Shown here: positions 8,948-16,633 of the stretch, piece after piece | Layout of the letters: each line of letters begins with the position of its first letter | Position numbering within the stretch: position 1 is the stretch's first letter | Source: Actinophytocola xanthii | Lineage (GTDB): Bacteria > Actinomycetota > Actinomycetes > Mycobacteriales > Pseudonocardiaceae | Assembly (NCBI RefSeq): GCF_001921205.1 | Contig: NZ_MSIE01000042.1 | Span: 1-62,509, forward strand | Reading direction: 5' to 3' | Length of the DNA: 62,509 bases | Translations under genes and position numbers: made by a program | Notes under the pieces: model-generated | What the model was told of the DNA's origin: nothing | Databases searched by the model: none | Seen by the model: the letters and a program-made list of their open reading frames with translations, nothing else

Positions 8948-9934
8948 TCAGTCGCCGATGTTCTCATCGGCCTTCTCGAGGTCGTCGGCGAGGATCTCCA
9001 GTGCTTGGGCGTAGTCGCCGTAGGTGTGCAGCCAGAACGCCGGCCACTGGATGATCGCGTCGGCCTTGGCCGCCCTGATGGTCTGCCAGGTCGGGTGCTT
9101 CTCGGCCTGCGCGAGCGTGCTGTCGAACTGCCGGCTGTCGATCATCAGCAGGTCCGGCTGGTACTTGTCGGCGTTCTCCCAGCTGAGGTTCTCCCAGTAC
9201 GGGAAGCCCTTGTCGGGGCTGTCCGGGTTGATGACCTTCAGGCCCCACTCCTGGAAATCGAGCAGCTCCGGCGCGTACTCCGGGTTCGCGACGTACAGCA
9301 GGTCGTCCGACGGCGAGACCGCCAGCACGGTCAGCTCCGGCTTGCTCGCCACCACCTCCTTGAACCGGGACAGCGCCTCCTCGAAGGCGTTCTTGTCCGC
9401 CGCCAGCTCCGGGTCGTCCACATCGGCGCCGAGGCTCTCGGCCAGCTTCTCGTACCCCTGGGCGAGCGACAGGATCGACTCGCCCTGAGTGGCGCCGACC
9501 ACCGGCGCGAGCTCGGCGAGCTTGAGGCTCTTCTCCTCGACACCCTCCTCGAACCCGCCGTGCGCCTTCTCCGCCGGCCACCAGTCCGCGACGATCAGGT
9601 CGGGGTCGAGCTCGGCCGCCTTCTCGACGTCGATGACGCCCCACTCCTCACCCAGGATCTCGATCCCGTCGAGATCGAGGTCCTTGAGGTTGGGGTCGGT
9701 CTTCACCGACTCGTCGCCGTAGATGCCGACCGGCCGGATCCCGAAGCTCATCAGCGCTGCCGCCTCGCCGGCGTGGGCGATGATGCGTTTCGGGATCTCG
9801 TCCAGCTTGACCGTCTCACCGGAACCGTCGACGAAGCTCCAGGGACCGGAGGAATCGCTACCGCTGTCCTCCGCGGCGGAACCGCAGGCGGACAGCACGA
9901 GCCCAGCACTCAGCATGATCAGTAGGCGACGCAC
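8948..9934 (-). CDS. Iron-siderophore-binding lipoprotein
   Basis: 328 residues. A lipobox (VLSACGS, Cys17) follows a short basic signal sequence, so the protein is tethered outside the membrane. The body is a class III (FepB/FhuD-like) binding fold: IPKRIIAHAGEAAALMSFGI, LDPDLIVADWW, and a C-terminal YGDYAQALEILADDL helix. It delivers ferric siderophore to the two FecCD permeases. I prefer the GTG at 9934 because it keeps the basic n-region (MRRLL); an ATG at 9916 would remove it. The GTG lies only 4 nt from the iron box, so the mRNA is probably leaderless. Confidence 0.92.
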   Translation of the reverse strand: MRRLLIMLSAGLVLSACGSAAEDSGSDSSGPWSFVDGSGETVKLDEIPKRIIAHAGEAAALMSFGIRPVGIYGDESVKTDPNLKDLDLDGIEILGEEWGVIDVEKAAELDPDLIVADWWPAEKAHGGFEEGVEEKSLKLAELAPVVGATQGESILSLAQGYEKLAESLGADVDDPELAADKNAFEEALSRFKEVVASKPELTVLAVSPSDDLLYVANPEYAPELLDFQEWGLKVINPDSPDKGFPYWENLSWENADKYQPDLLMIDSRQFDSTLAQAEKHPTWQTIRAAKADAIIQWPAFWLHTYGDYAQALEILADDLEKADENIGD

Positions 9935-9938
9935 AAAC

Positions 9939-9957
9939 GGAGGTTAGCCTCGCCTAA
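9939..9957 (-). promoter_or_regulatory. Iron box (IdeR/DmdR-type operator) over the -10 region
   Basis: Read on the minus strand the 19-mer is TTAGGCGAGGCTAACCTCC, which matches the actinobacterial consensus TTAGGTTAGGCTAACCTAA at 15 of 19 positions. It contains a -10-like TAACCT (9941-9946) ending 6 nt before the GTG start. Bound iron-loaded repressor would therefore cover the promoter of the siderophore-uptake operon. Confidence 0.85.
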
Positions 9958-10097
9958 GCACAGCGCGAAGGTGATTCACATCACTCGCGGAGGCCGAAGA
10001 TGCTGGTGAGGGCTACAAGCAGATCCGCTTTGTCCTGTTTCGACATCGGCGACGCACGTGCGAACCGCGGATCGTCACGAGGCGCGGCAGTCCGAAG

Positions 10098-10265
10098 TCA
10101 ACGATCGAACCTGCCGGACTTGACGGCACGCAGGAACGACCGCAACGAGCCGGCTGCCAGCGAGCCGCCGTCACGGTCCTTGCTGTCCCGCAGGGCTGCC
10201 AGGTCGTTCCGAACCTCCACGCAGTTTCCGGTGTTGGTTCTGGTCGACTTGCGCCAACTCGTCAT
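10098..10265 (-). CDS. DUF397 protein (Scr2/BldB-like partner)
   Basis: 55 residues, ATG at 10265 overlapping the regulator stop as ATGA. The sequence has the DUF397 signature: MTSWRKST near the start, GNCVEV, ALRDSKD, and a final LRSFLRAVKSGRFDR. These small proteins almost always follow an XRE regulator with a DUF5753 domain, as here. In Streptomyces the Scr1/Scr2 pair has been described as toxin-antitoxin-like and affects antibiotic production. By analogy this product probably binds and modulates the adjacent regulator. It is short but the family match is clear. Confidence 0.9.
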   Translation of the reverse strand: MTSWRKSTRTNTGNCVEVRNDLAALRDSKDRDGGSLAAGSLRSFLRAVKSGRFDR

Positions 10266-11083
10266 GGTGCCTCCATCAGGTCGGAGATGAGTGTACGGCT
10301 TGCAGTCTGTGACAGCGCTATCTTATTCAGACGGTCGAGAGCCGTGGAGTAGGGCCGCACATCCTGGTCGTGCAGGAAGAACCCGCCCGCGGCCAGTTCG
10401 ATATGCAGCACCGGACCTGTGTTGGGGAACCGCATCCACAACCACGAATGAAGCAGCAGGACCTGAGTCTGGTGGTCAGGAATAATCCGGACCGAAATTC
10501 CACGATCTTGTGCACATAGCAGATGTTCTAGTTGAACCTTCCGAGCTCGCTCTCCGCCATAGGGCAGCCGAAGGACATCCTGGGGAATGAAGGCCGTGTA
10601 GGACACCGACCCGAGGATCTGCTGGCGCCGGAGGCGGGCCATCCAGCGGGTCTCGATGTCCCGGCGAGCCGCACCGTCGGCCTGCATCACCCCCACCGCC
10701 GTCTCGTAGGTGTGCAGCAGCCCCGGGATGGCCGTGACCGAGACGTCCACGAGCGCCTCCGCATCCGCCTCGTAGCTGGCCAGGGCTCCCACCTCGGGCG
10801 GAACCCCCGGCAGAGCCCTGTCCCACCAGCCGGAGGAGGAACCGGCCCGCATCTCGGCCAGGATCTCCTCGCGGGCACTGACAGGTAGGCGGTAAGCCGT
10901 GAGCAGTACCGCCACCTCCTCCAGGGTTACCTGCCGTAGTCCGCGCTCGGTTCGGCTCAACCGTGAGGGTGACCACTGCGCCTCGGCAGCCGCCTGTTCG
11001 AGACTCAAAGTCGTTTTTTCATTCCTTATGGCTCGCAGACGTGCACCAATGATTCGATCTCGGGACACCGGCTTTGTGACCAA
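10262..11083 (-). CDS. XRE-family regulator with DUF5753 domain (Scr1-like)
   Basis: 273 residues. The N-terminal helix-turn-helix covers about residues 12-70 (IIGARLRAIRNEK, LEQAAAEAQWSPSRLSRTERG). A DUF5753 ligand/partner domain follows (AIPGLLHTYETA to ISVRIIPDHQT and HIELAAGGFFLHD). The start is a TTG at 11083, chosen because AAGGAG lies 9 nt upstream; a GTG at 11068 would trim five residues and has no ribosome site. It is translationally coupled to the DUF397 gene. A divergent small membrane-protein gene starts 82 bp away and may be its target. Confidence 0.88.
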   Translation of the reverse strand: MVTKPVSRDRIIGARLRAIRNEKTTLSLEQAAAEAQWSPSRLSRTERGLRQVTLEEVAVLLTAYRLPVSAREEILAEMRAGSSSGWWDRALPGVPPEVGALASYEADAEALVDVSVTAIPGLLHTYETAVGVMQADGAARRDIETRWMARLRRQQILGSVSYTAFIPQDVLRLPYGGERARKVQLEHLLCAQDRGISVRIIPDHQTQVLLLHSWLWMRFPNTGPVLHIELAAGGFFLHDQDVRPYSTALDRLNKIALSQTASRTLISDLMEAP

Positions 11084-11165
11084 CCCGAATCACTCCTTGC
11101 AATCGGAACCGCTCTGCCGCAAGAGACATTACTGTTCGACAGAGCCGAAAGCAGGAGGTGACCCC

Positions 11166-11489
11166 GTGAGTGCCGGATGGAACACAACACTGCTGATCAT
11201 CGAGATCGGAATTCTGGGCGGCTGCCTTTTCGGACCGGTTGTCACCTGGCTGTTCGTGTGGACCGAGCACACGGTCAAACGGCACATCGCCCGGTGTCCG
11301 ACCTGCCGTGACCGGCGGCATAACACCACCGAACTCTCAGCGGGCGCGACCTGTTCCCGACCTCCCGACACGGTCGCGCCCGCTGAGTCCCAGGTCAGCC
11401 AGCCGCGGCTGTGTTATCCCGCGGCTCCCATCCCAGCTCCCGCCGCGCCTTCGCCAGGCTCATCGTCCGCTCGTCCCCGTCCCCGCTGA
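11166..11489 (+). CDS. Small single-pass membrane protein
   Basis: 107 residues from a GTG at 11166 preceded by GGAGGTGA, the strongest ribosome site in this part of the window, at 5-nt spacing. After MSAGWNTT comes one hydrophobic helix (LLIIEIGILGGCLFGPVVTWLFVW). A basic stretch (TVKRHIARCPTCRDRRH) follows with a CxxC pair. The Pro/Ala-rich last 30 residues overlap the 3' end of the convergent epimerase gene by 95 nt, so the true C-terminus may be unimportant. No family is recognised. It is divergent from the Scr1-like regulator. Confidence 0.65.
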   Translation: MSAGWNTTLLIIEIGILGGCLFGPVVTWLFVWTEHTVKRHIARCPTCRDRRHNTTELSAGATCSRPPDTVAPAESQVSQPRLCYPAAPIPAPAAPSPGSSSARPRPR

Positions 11490-12171
11490 TCGCGTAGACG
11501 TCGAACCCGTGCCCCCGTCGCCGCAGCGCGGCGTCGATCGCCGCGGCGACGTCGCGGGCGGAGGTGGACATGGCGCGCTGCATCGCCGTGCCCACCCGCG
11601 GCCACTCGTCGTCGGCCGTCGGGAAGCACAGCCGCAGGCACACCGCGTCCATCCCCCACTCGGCCGTCGCGTTGCGACAGACCTCCTCGCCCAACCGCTT
11701 CGCCAGGCCGTAGAAGTCGCCCGCGTTCGGCGGCGTCGACTCGTCGGGGTAGCGACCGAGCTCGTCGCCCGCGTCCGGGTCCAGCTCGCCGGGTGCCGGG
11801 AAGTCGCCACCGAGCGGGTGGGGGTAGACCGACATGCTGCTGGTATAGACCATGTGCCGCACGCCGGCCAGGTGCACGCCGGTCAGCGCGGCGTACATGC
11901 CGACCACCGCCACCTCCAGGTGGGCCCGGGCGGTCTCGGGGGTGCCCCAGGGAGCGGCAGGTCCCATCGCCATGAACACCAGCGAGTCCACGCCCTCGGC
12001 GAGCCGCGCGACCAGCTCGACGTCGCGCAGGTCGCCCGTGTGGTAGTCCACGCCCGACACCGGCTCCCGCGGCGGGGCGAGGTCCAACACCCGAATCTCG
12101 TGCCCGGCGGCGAGGTGCGGCAGCACCATCGACCCAACCAGGCCACAACCACCCAGCACGAGCAGACGCAT
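11395..12171 (-). CDS. NAD-dependent epimerase/dehydratase (atypical SDR)
   Basis: 258 residues. The Rossmann motif GGCGLVG lies near the N-terminus, a VYTSSMSVY segment gives the catalytic Ser, and FYGLAKRLGEE gives YxxxK. These are hallmarks of extended SDR sugar-nucleotide epimerase/dehydratase-like enzymes, though at this length it is short for the class. I choose the ATG at 12171 over the GTG at 12174 because it sits 5 nt from GGAGG. It lies 10 nt downstream of the MFS gene on the same strand, so the two are probably co-transcribed. The substrate cannot be read from the sequence. Confidence 0.85.
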   Translation of the reverse strand: MRLLVLGGCGLVGSMVLPHLAAGHEIRVLDLAPPREPVSGVDYHTGDLRDVELVARLAEGVDSLVFMAMGPAAPWGTPETARAHLEVAVVGMYAALTGVHLAGVRHMVYTSSMSVYPHPLGGDFPAPGELDPDAGDELGRYPDESTPPNAGDFYGLAKRLGEEVCRNATAEWGMDAVCLRLCFPTADDEWPRVGTAMQRAMSTSARDVAAAIDAALRRRGHGFDVYAISGDGDERTMSLAKARRELGWEPRDNTAAAG

Positions 12172-12181
12172 CACGGCCTCC

Positions 12182-13357
12182 TCAGACCCGCACGTGCGCG
12201 TCCCGGCCGGCGCGCAACCCGATCACAGTGTGCACAGCGGCCACGCCGACCAGCACAGCGAGCGGCACCCGCCAGCCGCCGGTCGCGTCGTGCAGCGCGC
12301 CGATCGCGACCGGCCCGACCGCGGCGAACAGGTACCCCAGCGACTGGCCCATCCCGGACAGCGAGGCCGAGGACCGCGGATCGGCCGCGCGCAGGCTGAA
12401 GAACGCGAGCGCGAGGAAGAACAGCACTCCCGCGCCGACACCGGTCACGACGGCCCACAGCATCGTCGGCCGGGGCGCCACCAGCAGCCCCAGGTAGCCC
12501 GCCAGGGCCAGCAGCGAGCCGGTCGCGGCGACCGCGCGCTGGTCGGGCAGGCGGGCGAGCACCGGCGGGACGGCGATGCTCATCACCACGCCGACGAGCT
12601 GGTACACGAACAGTGCCCAGCCGGCGTACTCCTCGCTCGCACCCGTGCTCTGCACGATCGACGGGAACCAGGCGAGCATCGTGTAGAAGCCGCAGGCCGA
12701 CAGCGCCATGAACGCCGAGACCTCCCAGGCGAGCGGGGACCGCCACGGCGCCCGCGGCCGCAGCGCGGCCGGCTCCGGCTCCGGCCGTCGTCGGCCCAGC
12801 GGCGTCCACAGCGCGAAGGCCACCAGCGCGAACCCAGCCCAGCAGCCGAGCGAGGCCCGCCACCCGCCCGGCAGGACGCCGGCCAGCGGCACCGCGACGC
12901 CCGCCGCGATCGAGGCGACGACACCGATGACCGCGGTGTAGACACCGGTCACGGCGCCGATGTGGTCGGGGAAGTCGCGCTTGATCATGCTCGGCAGCAG
13001 GACGTTGCCGACCGAGATCGCCGCGCCGAGCAGCACGGTGCCCACCCAGAGCAACCCGGCCACCGGCAGCGACCGCAGGACGATCCCGATGACCAGCGTG
13101 AGCATCGCCACCCAGAGCATCGGGTCCACACCGAACCGGCGAGCGAGCCGAGGCACCTGCGGGGAGACCGCGGCGAAGGTCAGCAGCGGCACCGTCCCGA
13201 TAAAACCGGCCTCGCCCGCGCTCAGCCCCACGTCGCGCCGGATCGTCTCCAGCAGCGGCCCGACGGAGGTCAGCGCGGCCCGCAGGTTGGCCGCGATCAG
13301 CAGGAACCCGACGACCAACAGGACGCGCCGGTCTTTAGCAGTCCTCACGGTCGTCAC
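12182..13357 (-). CDS. MFS transporter, CynX/NimT-like
   Basis: About 391 residues with twelve predicted helices in two halves, separated by a charged Arg/Pro/Glu loop (LGRRRPEPEPAALRPR). The first helix reads LLVVGFLLIAANLRAALTSVGPL, characteristic of the CynX/NimT (cyanate or 2-nitroimidazole) exporter branch. Later landmarks include GTVPLLTFAAVSPQVPRLARRFG and SLSGMGQSLGYLFAAVGP. The start is uncertain: the GTG at 13357 is used, but an ATG at 13375 and a GTG at 13348 are also in frame and none has a strong ribosome site. It is divergent from the phosphatase gene. Confidence 0.85.
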   Translation of the reverse strand: MTTVRTAKDRRVLLVVGFLLIAANLRAALTSVGPLLETIRRDVGLSAGEAGFIGTVPLLTFAAVSPQVPRLARRFGVDPMLWVAMLTLVIGIVLRSLPVAGLLWVGTVLLGAAISVGNVLLPSMIKRDFPDHIGAVTGVYTAVIGVVASIAAGVAVPLAGVLPGGWRASLGCWAGFALVAFALWTPLGRRRPEPEPAALRPRAPWRSPLAWEVSAFMALSACGFYTMLAWFPSIVQSTGASEEYAGWALFVYQLVGVVMSIAVPPVLARLPDQRAVAATGSLLALAGYLGLLVAPRPTMLWAVVTGVGAGVLFFLALAFFSLRAADPRSSASLSGMGQSLGYLFAAVGPVAIGALHDATGGWRVPLAVLVGVAAVHTVIGLRAGRDAHVRV

Positions 13358-13469
13358 CCAGCCAAGGTGACACATGCGGGGCCCGCCCAGCAATTCGTAC
13401 GAACAGGACGGCTGTGACGAAGCCCGGGGAGGCGTACCAGCCGCGGGCCCGATCTGGTGAGATGACCTC

Positions 13470-14243
13470 GTGGTGTGGATCGATCTCGAGAAGGCGGTAA
13501 ACGTACGCGACGTCGGCGGCATGCCGACCGACAGCGGGGTACCGACCCGACCGGGACGACTCGTCCGCTCCGACAACCTCCAGGACCTCTCCCCCGCCGA
13601 CGTCACGCGGCTGACCGAGGAGATCGGCGTCACCACGGTGATCGACCTGCGCAGCACGAGCGAGGTCCGGTCCGAGGGCCCCGGACCGCTCAGCCGGGTC
13701 CCCGCCGTGCGCCACGTCAACCTGTCGGTGCTCCCGGAGAGCCACGGCATGACCGACGTCGCCGCCGACGCCCTCGCGCTCAACCGGGAACGTGCCGCCG
13801 GACGTGGCCCCTCCGACCTGGCGCTCTCGTTCTACCTCGGCTACCTCGAGGACCGGCCGGACAACGTGGTGGCCGCGCTGCGCACGATCGCGGAGGCGCC
13901 GGGGGCCGCGCTCGTGCACTGCGCGGCCGGCAAGGACCGGACCGGGGTGGTCGTCGCGATGGCGCTGACCGTCGCCGGGGTTCCGCGCGAGGCGGTGGTC
14001 GCCGACTACACGGCCACCGCCGAGCGGATCGAGCGGGTCCTCGACCGGCTGCGGGCCTCGCCCACCTACGCCGAGGACATCGACAACCTGCCCGCCGAGG
14101 AGCACCGCCCCCGCGCGGCCTCGATGGAGCGCTTCCTCGCCCGGCTCGACGAGGACCACGGCGGCGTGCTCGGCTGGCTGGGCACGCACGGTTTCGACAC
14201 GCAGGACGCGCGACGGCTGCGCGCCAAGCTCCTGGAGGTCTGA
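13470..14243 (+). CDS. Tyrosine/lipid phosphatase, PtpB-like (DSP superfamily)
   Basis: 257 residues. The active-site loop HCAAGKDRTG (150-159) matches HCxxGxDRT with nucleophile Cys151 and Arg157. The N-terminal NVRDVGG (11-17) and VIDLRSTSEV are the other family landmarks. It should remove phosphate from tyrosine, serine/threonine or phosphoinositide substrates; Mycobacterium PtpB is the best-known relative. No signal peptide is visible, so it is probably cytoplasmic or leaves by another route. The start is one of two adjacent GTG codons (13470/13473). It directly abuts the SDR gene (TGAATG). Confidence 0.88.
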   Translation: MVWIDLEKAVNVRDVGGMPTDSGVPTRPGRLVRSDNLQDLSPADVTRLTEEIGVTTVIDLRSTSEVRSEGPGPLSRVPAVRHVNLSVLPESHGMTDVAADALALNRERAAGRGPSDLALSFYLGYLEDRPDNVVAALRTIAEAPGAALVHCAAGKDRTGVVVAMALTVAGVPREAVVADYTATAERIERVLDRLRASPTYAEDIDNLPAEEHRPRAASMERFLARLDEDHGGVLGWLGTHGFDTQDARRLRAKLLEV

Positions 14244-14933
14244 ATGGCACGAACGGTGTTGGTCACCGGCGGCACCGGCGGGCTGGGTACCGCGGTGACC
14301 TCAGCGTTCCTCGACGCCGGCTGGCGGGTCGTCGTGCCGTGGGTGGTCGAGCGGGAGCTCGCGCGGATGCCCAAGCACCCCCGGCTCAAGCTGTTCCGCG
14401 CCGACCTGTTCGACGAGAAGTCCGCACTCGAGTGTGCCGGCACCGCGGCGTCTACTGTGGACGCTCCACTGCGGGCGGTGGTGAACCTGGTCGGCGGTTT
14501 CGCCTCCGGCGGGCTCGTGCACGAGACCCCGATCGACGAGTTCGAGAACCAGCTCCTGCTCAACCTGCGGGCCACCTACCTGACCTGCCACGCGACGCTG
14601 CCCTACCTGCTCAAGAGCGGCGGCGGCTCGATCGTGTGCATGTCCAGCCGGGCGGCCCGCCAGCCCTTCGCCGGCGCCGCCGGCTACGTCACGGCGAAGG
14701 CGGCCGTGCTCGCCCTGGTCGACGCGCTGCACGTCGAGTACGCCGACCAGGGGGTACGGGTGAACGCGGTGCTCCCGGGGGTGATCGACACGCCGGCCAA
14801 CCGGAGCGCCATGCCGGACTCCGACCGCAAGGACTGGGTCGCCCCCGCCGACATCGCCCGGACGATCCTGTTCCTCTCCGGCTCCGACGCCTCCCCGATC
14901 AGCGGCGCGCACATCCCGGTCGACCGGGCTTAG
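14244..14933 (+). CDS. Short-chain dehydrogenase/reductase
   Basis: 229 residues. The cofactor motif is TGGTGGLG (8-15), the catalytic Ser lies in CMSSRAA (about 134), and the Tyr/Lys pair is Y148-x-x-x-K152 (GYVTAKAA). VNAVLPGVIDTPANR is the usual C-terminal nucleotide-binding segment. The ATG begins right after the phosphatase stop, so the two are one transcription unit. The stop TAG is completed by the first G of a short repeat-like remnant. The substrate is unknown. Confidence 0.9.
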   Translation: MARTVLVTGGTGGLGTAVTSAFLDAGWRVVVPWVVERELARMPKHPRLKLFRADLFDEKSALECAGTAASTVDAPLRAVVNLVGGFASGGLVHETPIDEFENQLLLNLRATYLTCHATLPYLLKSGGGSIVCMSSRAARQPFAGAAGYVTAKAAVLALVDALHVEYADQGVRVNAVLPGVIDTPANRSAMPDSDRKDWVAPADIARTILFLSGSDASPISGAHIPVDRA

Positions 14934-14964
14934 GGCACGTCCGCGGGCGCGTCCGCGCCGCCTA
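14931..14964. repeat. Possible remnant of the TA-flanked MITE-like element
   Basis: Between two convergent genes, TA is followed by GGGCACGTCCGC (identical to one end of the 162-bp repeats), then GGGCGCGTCCGC (identical to the other end but in direct orientation), then GCCGCC and a second TA. Only 30 nt lie between the two TAs. The flanking TAs form part of the stop codons of both neighbours, as at the full copy near 43350. It may be an internal-deletion derivative or a chance GC-rich match. Confidence 0.45.
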
Positions 14965-15828
14965 ACCGAGCTCGGCGAGGCGGGCCGCGACGGGCGTCCC
15001 GACGCGTTCGATCCACTCGGCCGGGGCGTCGCCGGGCGGGGCGACCATGACCGTGTCGAAGCCGAGCCGGGCGTAGTCCGCCATCTCCGTGGCGAAGGCG
15101 TCCACGTCGGTCGGGACCTCGGCCGCGGCGAGGGTCTTCTGGATGGTCGAGTAGTCCCGGCCGACGTCGTCGCAGTGCGCGCGCAGCACGTCGAGCTTGC
15201 GGCCGAGCTCGGCGGGTGTGGACGGGAACAGGTTGCACGCGTCGGCGTACTGGGCCACCAGCCGCAGCGTCCTGCGCTCCCCACCACCACCGATCAGCAC
15301 CGGCGGTCCGCTGAGCGGCAGCGGCCGGCAGATCGTCTCGGCCAACTGGTAGTACCTGCCCTCGAACGGGCCCTCGTTGTCGGGGTCCCACATCTGCCGG
15401 CAGATCCGGAGGGTCTCCTCCAGCCGCTCGAAGCGCTCGACCACCGGCGGGAACGGCACGCCAAGGCCCCGGTGCTCGCGCTCGTACCAGGCAGCGCCGA
15501 TACCGAGCTCCCCCCGGCCCTCGGACAGCACGTCCAGAGTGGACACGATCTTGGCGAGCAGGCCGGGGTGGCGGTAGCTGACACCGGTGACCAGCACGCC
15601 CAACCGGATCGTCGAGGTGTGTGCGGCGAGGAAGCCGAGGGTCGTGTAGGCCTCCAGCATGGGATCGGTCGCCGGATGCCACTGGTCCATCTGGAAGTAG
15701 TGGTCCATGACCGACAGGTGGGTCACCCCCGCGGCCTCGGCCGCCCGACCGATCTTGGCCAGCTCGGGAGCGATGGCGGGGGTGCCGCCGGGGACGGTGA
15801 AGGCCATGACGTGGATTCCCAGGCGCAT
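14962..15828 (-). CDS. F420-dependent LLM-class oxidoreductase
   Basis: 288 residues with a luciferase-like TIM-barrel pattern: MRLGIHVMAF start, HLSVMDHYFQM, YTTLGFLAAHTSTIRLGVLVTGVSYRHP, and LGIGAAWYEREH. The C-terminal LIGGGGERRTLRLVAQYADACN binds the cofactor phosphate. This branch typically uses reduced F420 rather than FMN. It converges on the SDR and is divergent from the TetR gene across a perfect palindrome, so it is probably under TetR control. A paralogue lies at 18141-19013. The substrate is unknown. Confidence 0.88.
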   Translation of the reverse strand: MRLGIHVMAFTVPGGTPAIAPELAKIGRAAEAAGVTHLSVMDHYFQMDQWHPATDPMLEAYTTLGFLAAHTSTIRLGVLVTGVSYRHPGLLAKIVSTLDVLSEGRGELGIGAAWYEREHRGLGVPFPPVVERFERLEETLRICRQMWDPDNEGPFEGRYYQLAETICRPLPLSGPPVLIGGGGERRTLRLVAQYADACNLFPSTPAELGRKLDVLRAHCDDVGRDYSTIQKTLAAAEVPTDVDAFATEMADYARLGFDTVMVAPPGDAPAEWIERVGTPVAARLAELG

Positions 15829-15840
15829 TCTCGCAGCGTA

Positions 15841-15864
15841 TGAGCTGGAGCGCGCTCCAGCTCA
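15841..15864. promoter_or_regulatory. Perfect 24-bp palindrome, predicted TetR operator
   Basis: The two 12-nt arms are exact reverse complements, centred on GGAGCGCGCTCC. The site is 12 nt upstream of the LLM start and 79 nt upstream of the TetR start, in the divergent promoter. The core GGAGCGCGCTCC is a common TetR-family operator type in actinomycetes. Confidence 0.8.
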
Positions 15865-15907
15865 AGCCCTCACCGGATCGAGGCCAAAATTTGCGGGACG
15901 CGAATCT

Positions 15908-15936
15908 TTGCGTGATCCGCAACATTCGTCTACCGT
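15908..15936 (+). promoter_or_regulatory. Candidate promoter of the TetR gene, leaderless
   Basis: TTGCGT (15908-15913) and TACCGT (15931-15936) are separated by 17 nt. The -10 ends 6 nt before the ATG at 15943, so transcription would start at or next to the start codon. No clear ribosome site precedes the ATG, which fits a leaderless message. Confidence 0.5.
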
Positions 15937-15942
15937 GGTGTC

Positions 15943-16566
15943 ATGGACGGCGAGGAGCGGCTCGGGCTGCGGGAGCGCAAGAAGCGGGAAACCCGCATCG
16001 CGTTGAGCTGGGCGGCGATCCGGCTCACCGTGGAGCGCGGTTTCCACAACGTCCGCGTCGAGGACATCGCGGCCGAGGCGGGGGTCTCACCCCGCACGTT
16101 CAACAACTACTTCTCCAGCAAAGGCGAGGCCATCGCCGCGCGGCACCTCGAGCGGGCCCGCGCCATCGCCGACGAGCTTCGGGCGCGGCCCGCGGACGAG
16201 CCGCTGTGGGAGGCCATCGAGAACGCCGCGATGGCGCGGTTCGCCCTGGGCGAGGACATCTCGGCCGGAGGTGAACGCGACCAGGAGTGGGCCGAGGGAC
16301 TGAAGCTGATGATCGAGGAACCGGCGCTGCAGGCCGAGTTCATCCGCGCCAGGGCGATTGCCGAGGCCGAGCTCGCCGCCGCGGTCGCCGAGCGCACCGG
16401 TACCGACGCCACCCGCGACCTGTACCCGAAGCTGGTCGCCGGGGCCGTCGGCACCGCGATCAACGTCGCCACCGAACACTGGCTGCGGGGCGAGGAACCA
16501 CGACCGATGGAGCGACTGCTGCGCGAGGCGCTGCACCAGCTCGCGGCGGGCCTGCCCACACCGTAA
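15943..16566 (+). CDS. TetR-family regulator
   Basis: 207 residues. The helix-turn-helix lies in the first 65 residues (TVERGFHNVRVEDIAAEAGVSPRTFNNYFSSKGEAI), followed by an all-helical ligand domain. The NNYF form of the recognition helix is typical of MftR-like/acyl TetR regulators. It is followed, 67 nt later on the same strand, by the FAD monooxygenase and faces the LLM gene across a perfect palindrome. The simplest reading is a repressor that senses a small hydrophobic molecule and derepresses both enzymes. Confidence 0.92.
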   Translation: MDGEERLGLRERKKRETRIALSWAAIRLTVERGFHNVRVEDIAAEAGVSPRTFNNYFSSKGEAIAARHLERARAIADELRARPADEPLWEAIENAAMARFALGEDISAGGERDQEWAEGLKLMIEEPALQAEFIRARAIAEAELAAAVAERTGTDATRDLYPKLVAGAVGTAINVATEHWLRGEEPRPMERLLREALHQLAAGLPTP

Positions 16567-16584
16567 CCCCGTCCTTTTCCGACA

Positions 16585-16603
16585 ACCCGGCGCGTCGCCG
16601 GGT
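16585..16603 (+). terminator. Hairpin between TetR and monooxygenase genes
   Basis: ACCCGGCG, loop CGT, CGCCGGGT gives a perfect 8-bp GC-rich stem. No T-run follows, and the ribosome site of the monooxygenase begins 18 nt downstream. It could lower read-through from the regulator into the enzyme gene or act as a processing site. Confidence 0.4.
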
Positions 16604-16633
16604 CGGTTCGTCATGCCTACGAGGAGGTTCCTC

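Noticed and set aside
13475-14965. A 496-codon plus-strand frame over the phosphatase and SDR genes
   Set aside because: It is an Arg-rich shadow; both real genes have full catalytic motifs in other frames.
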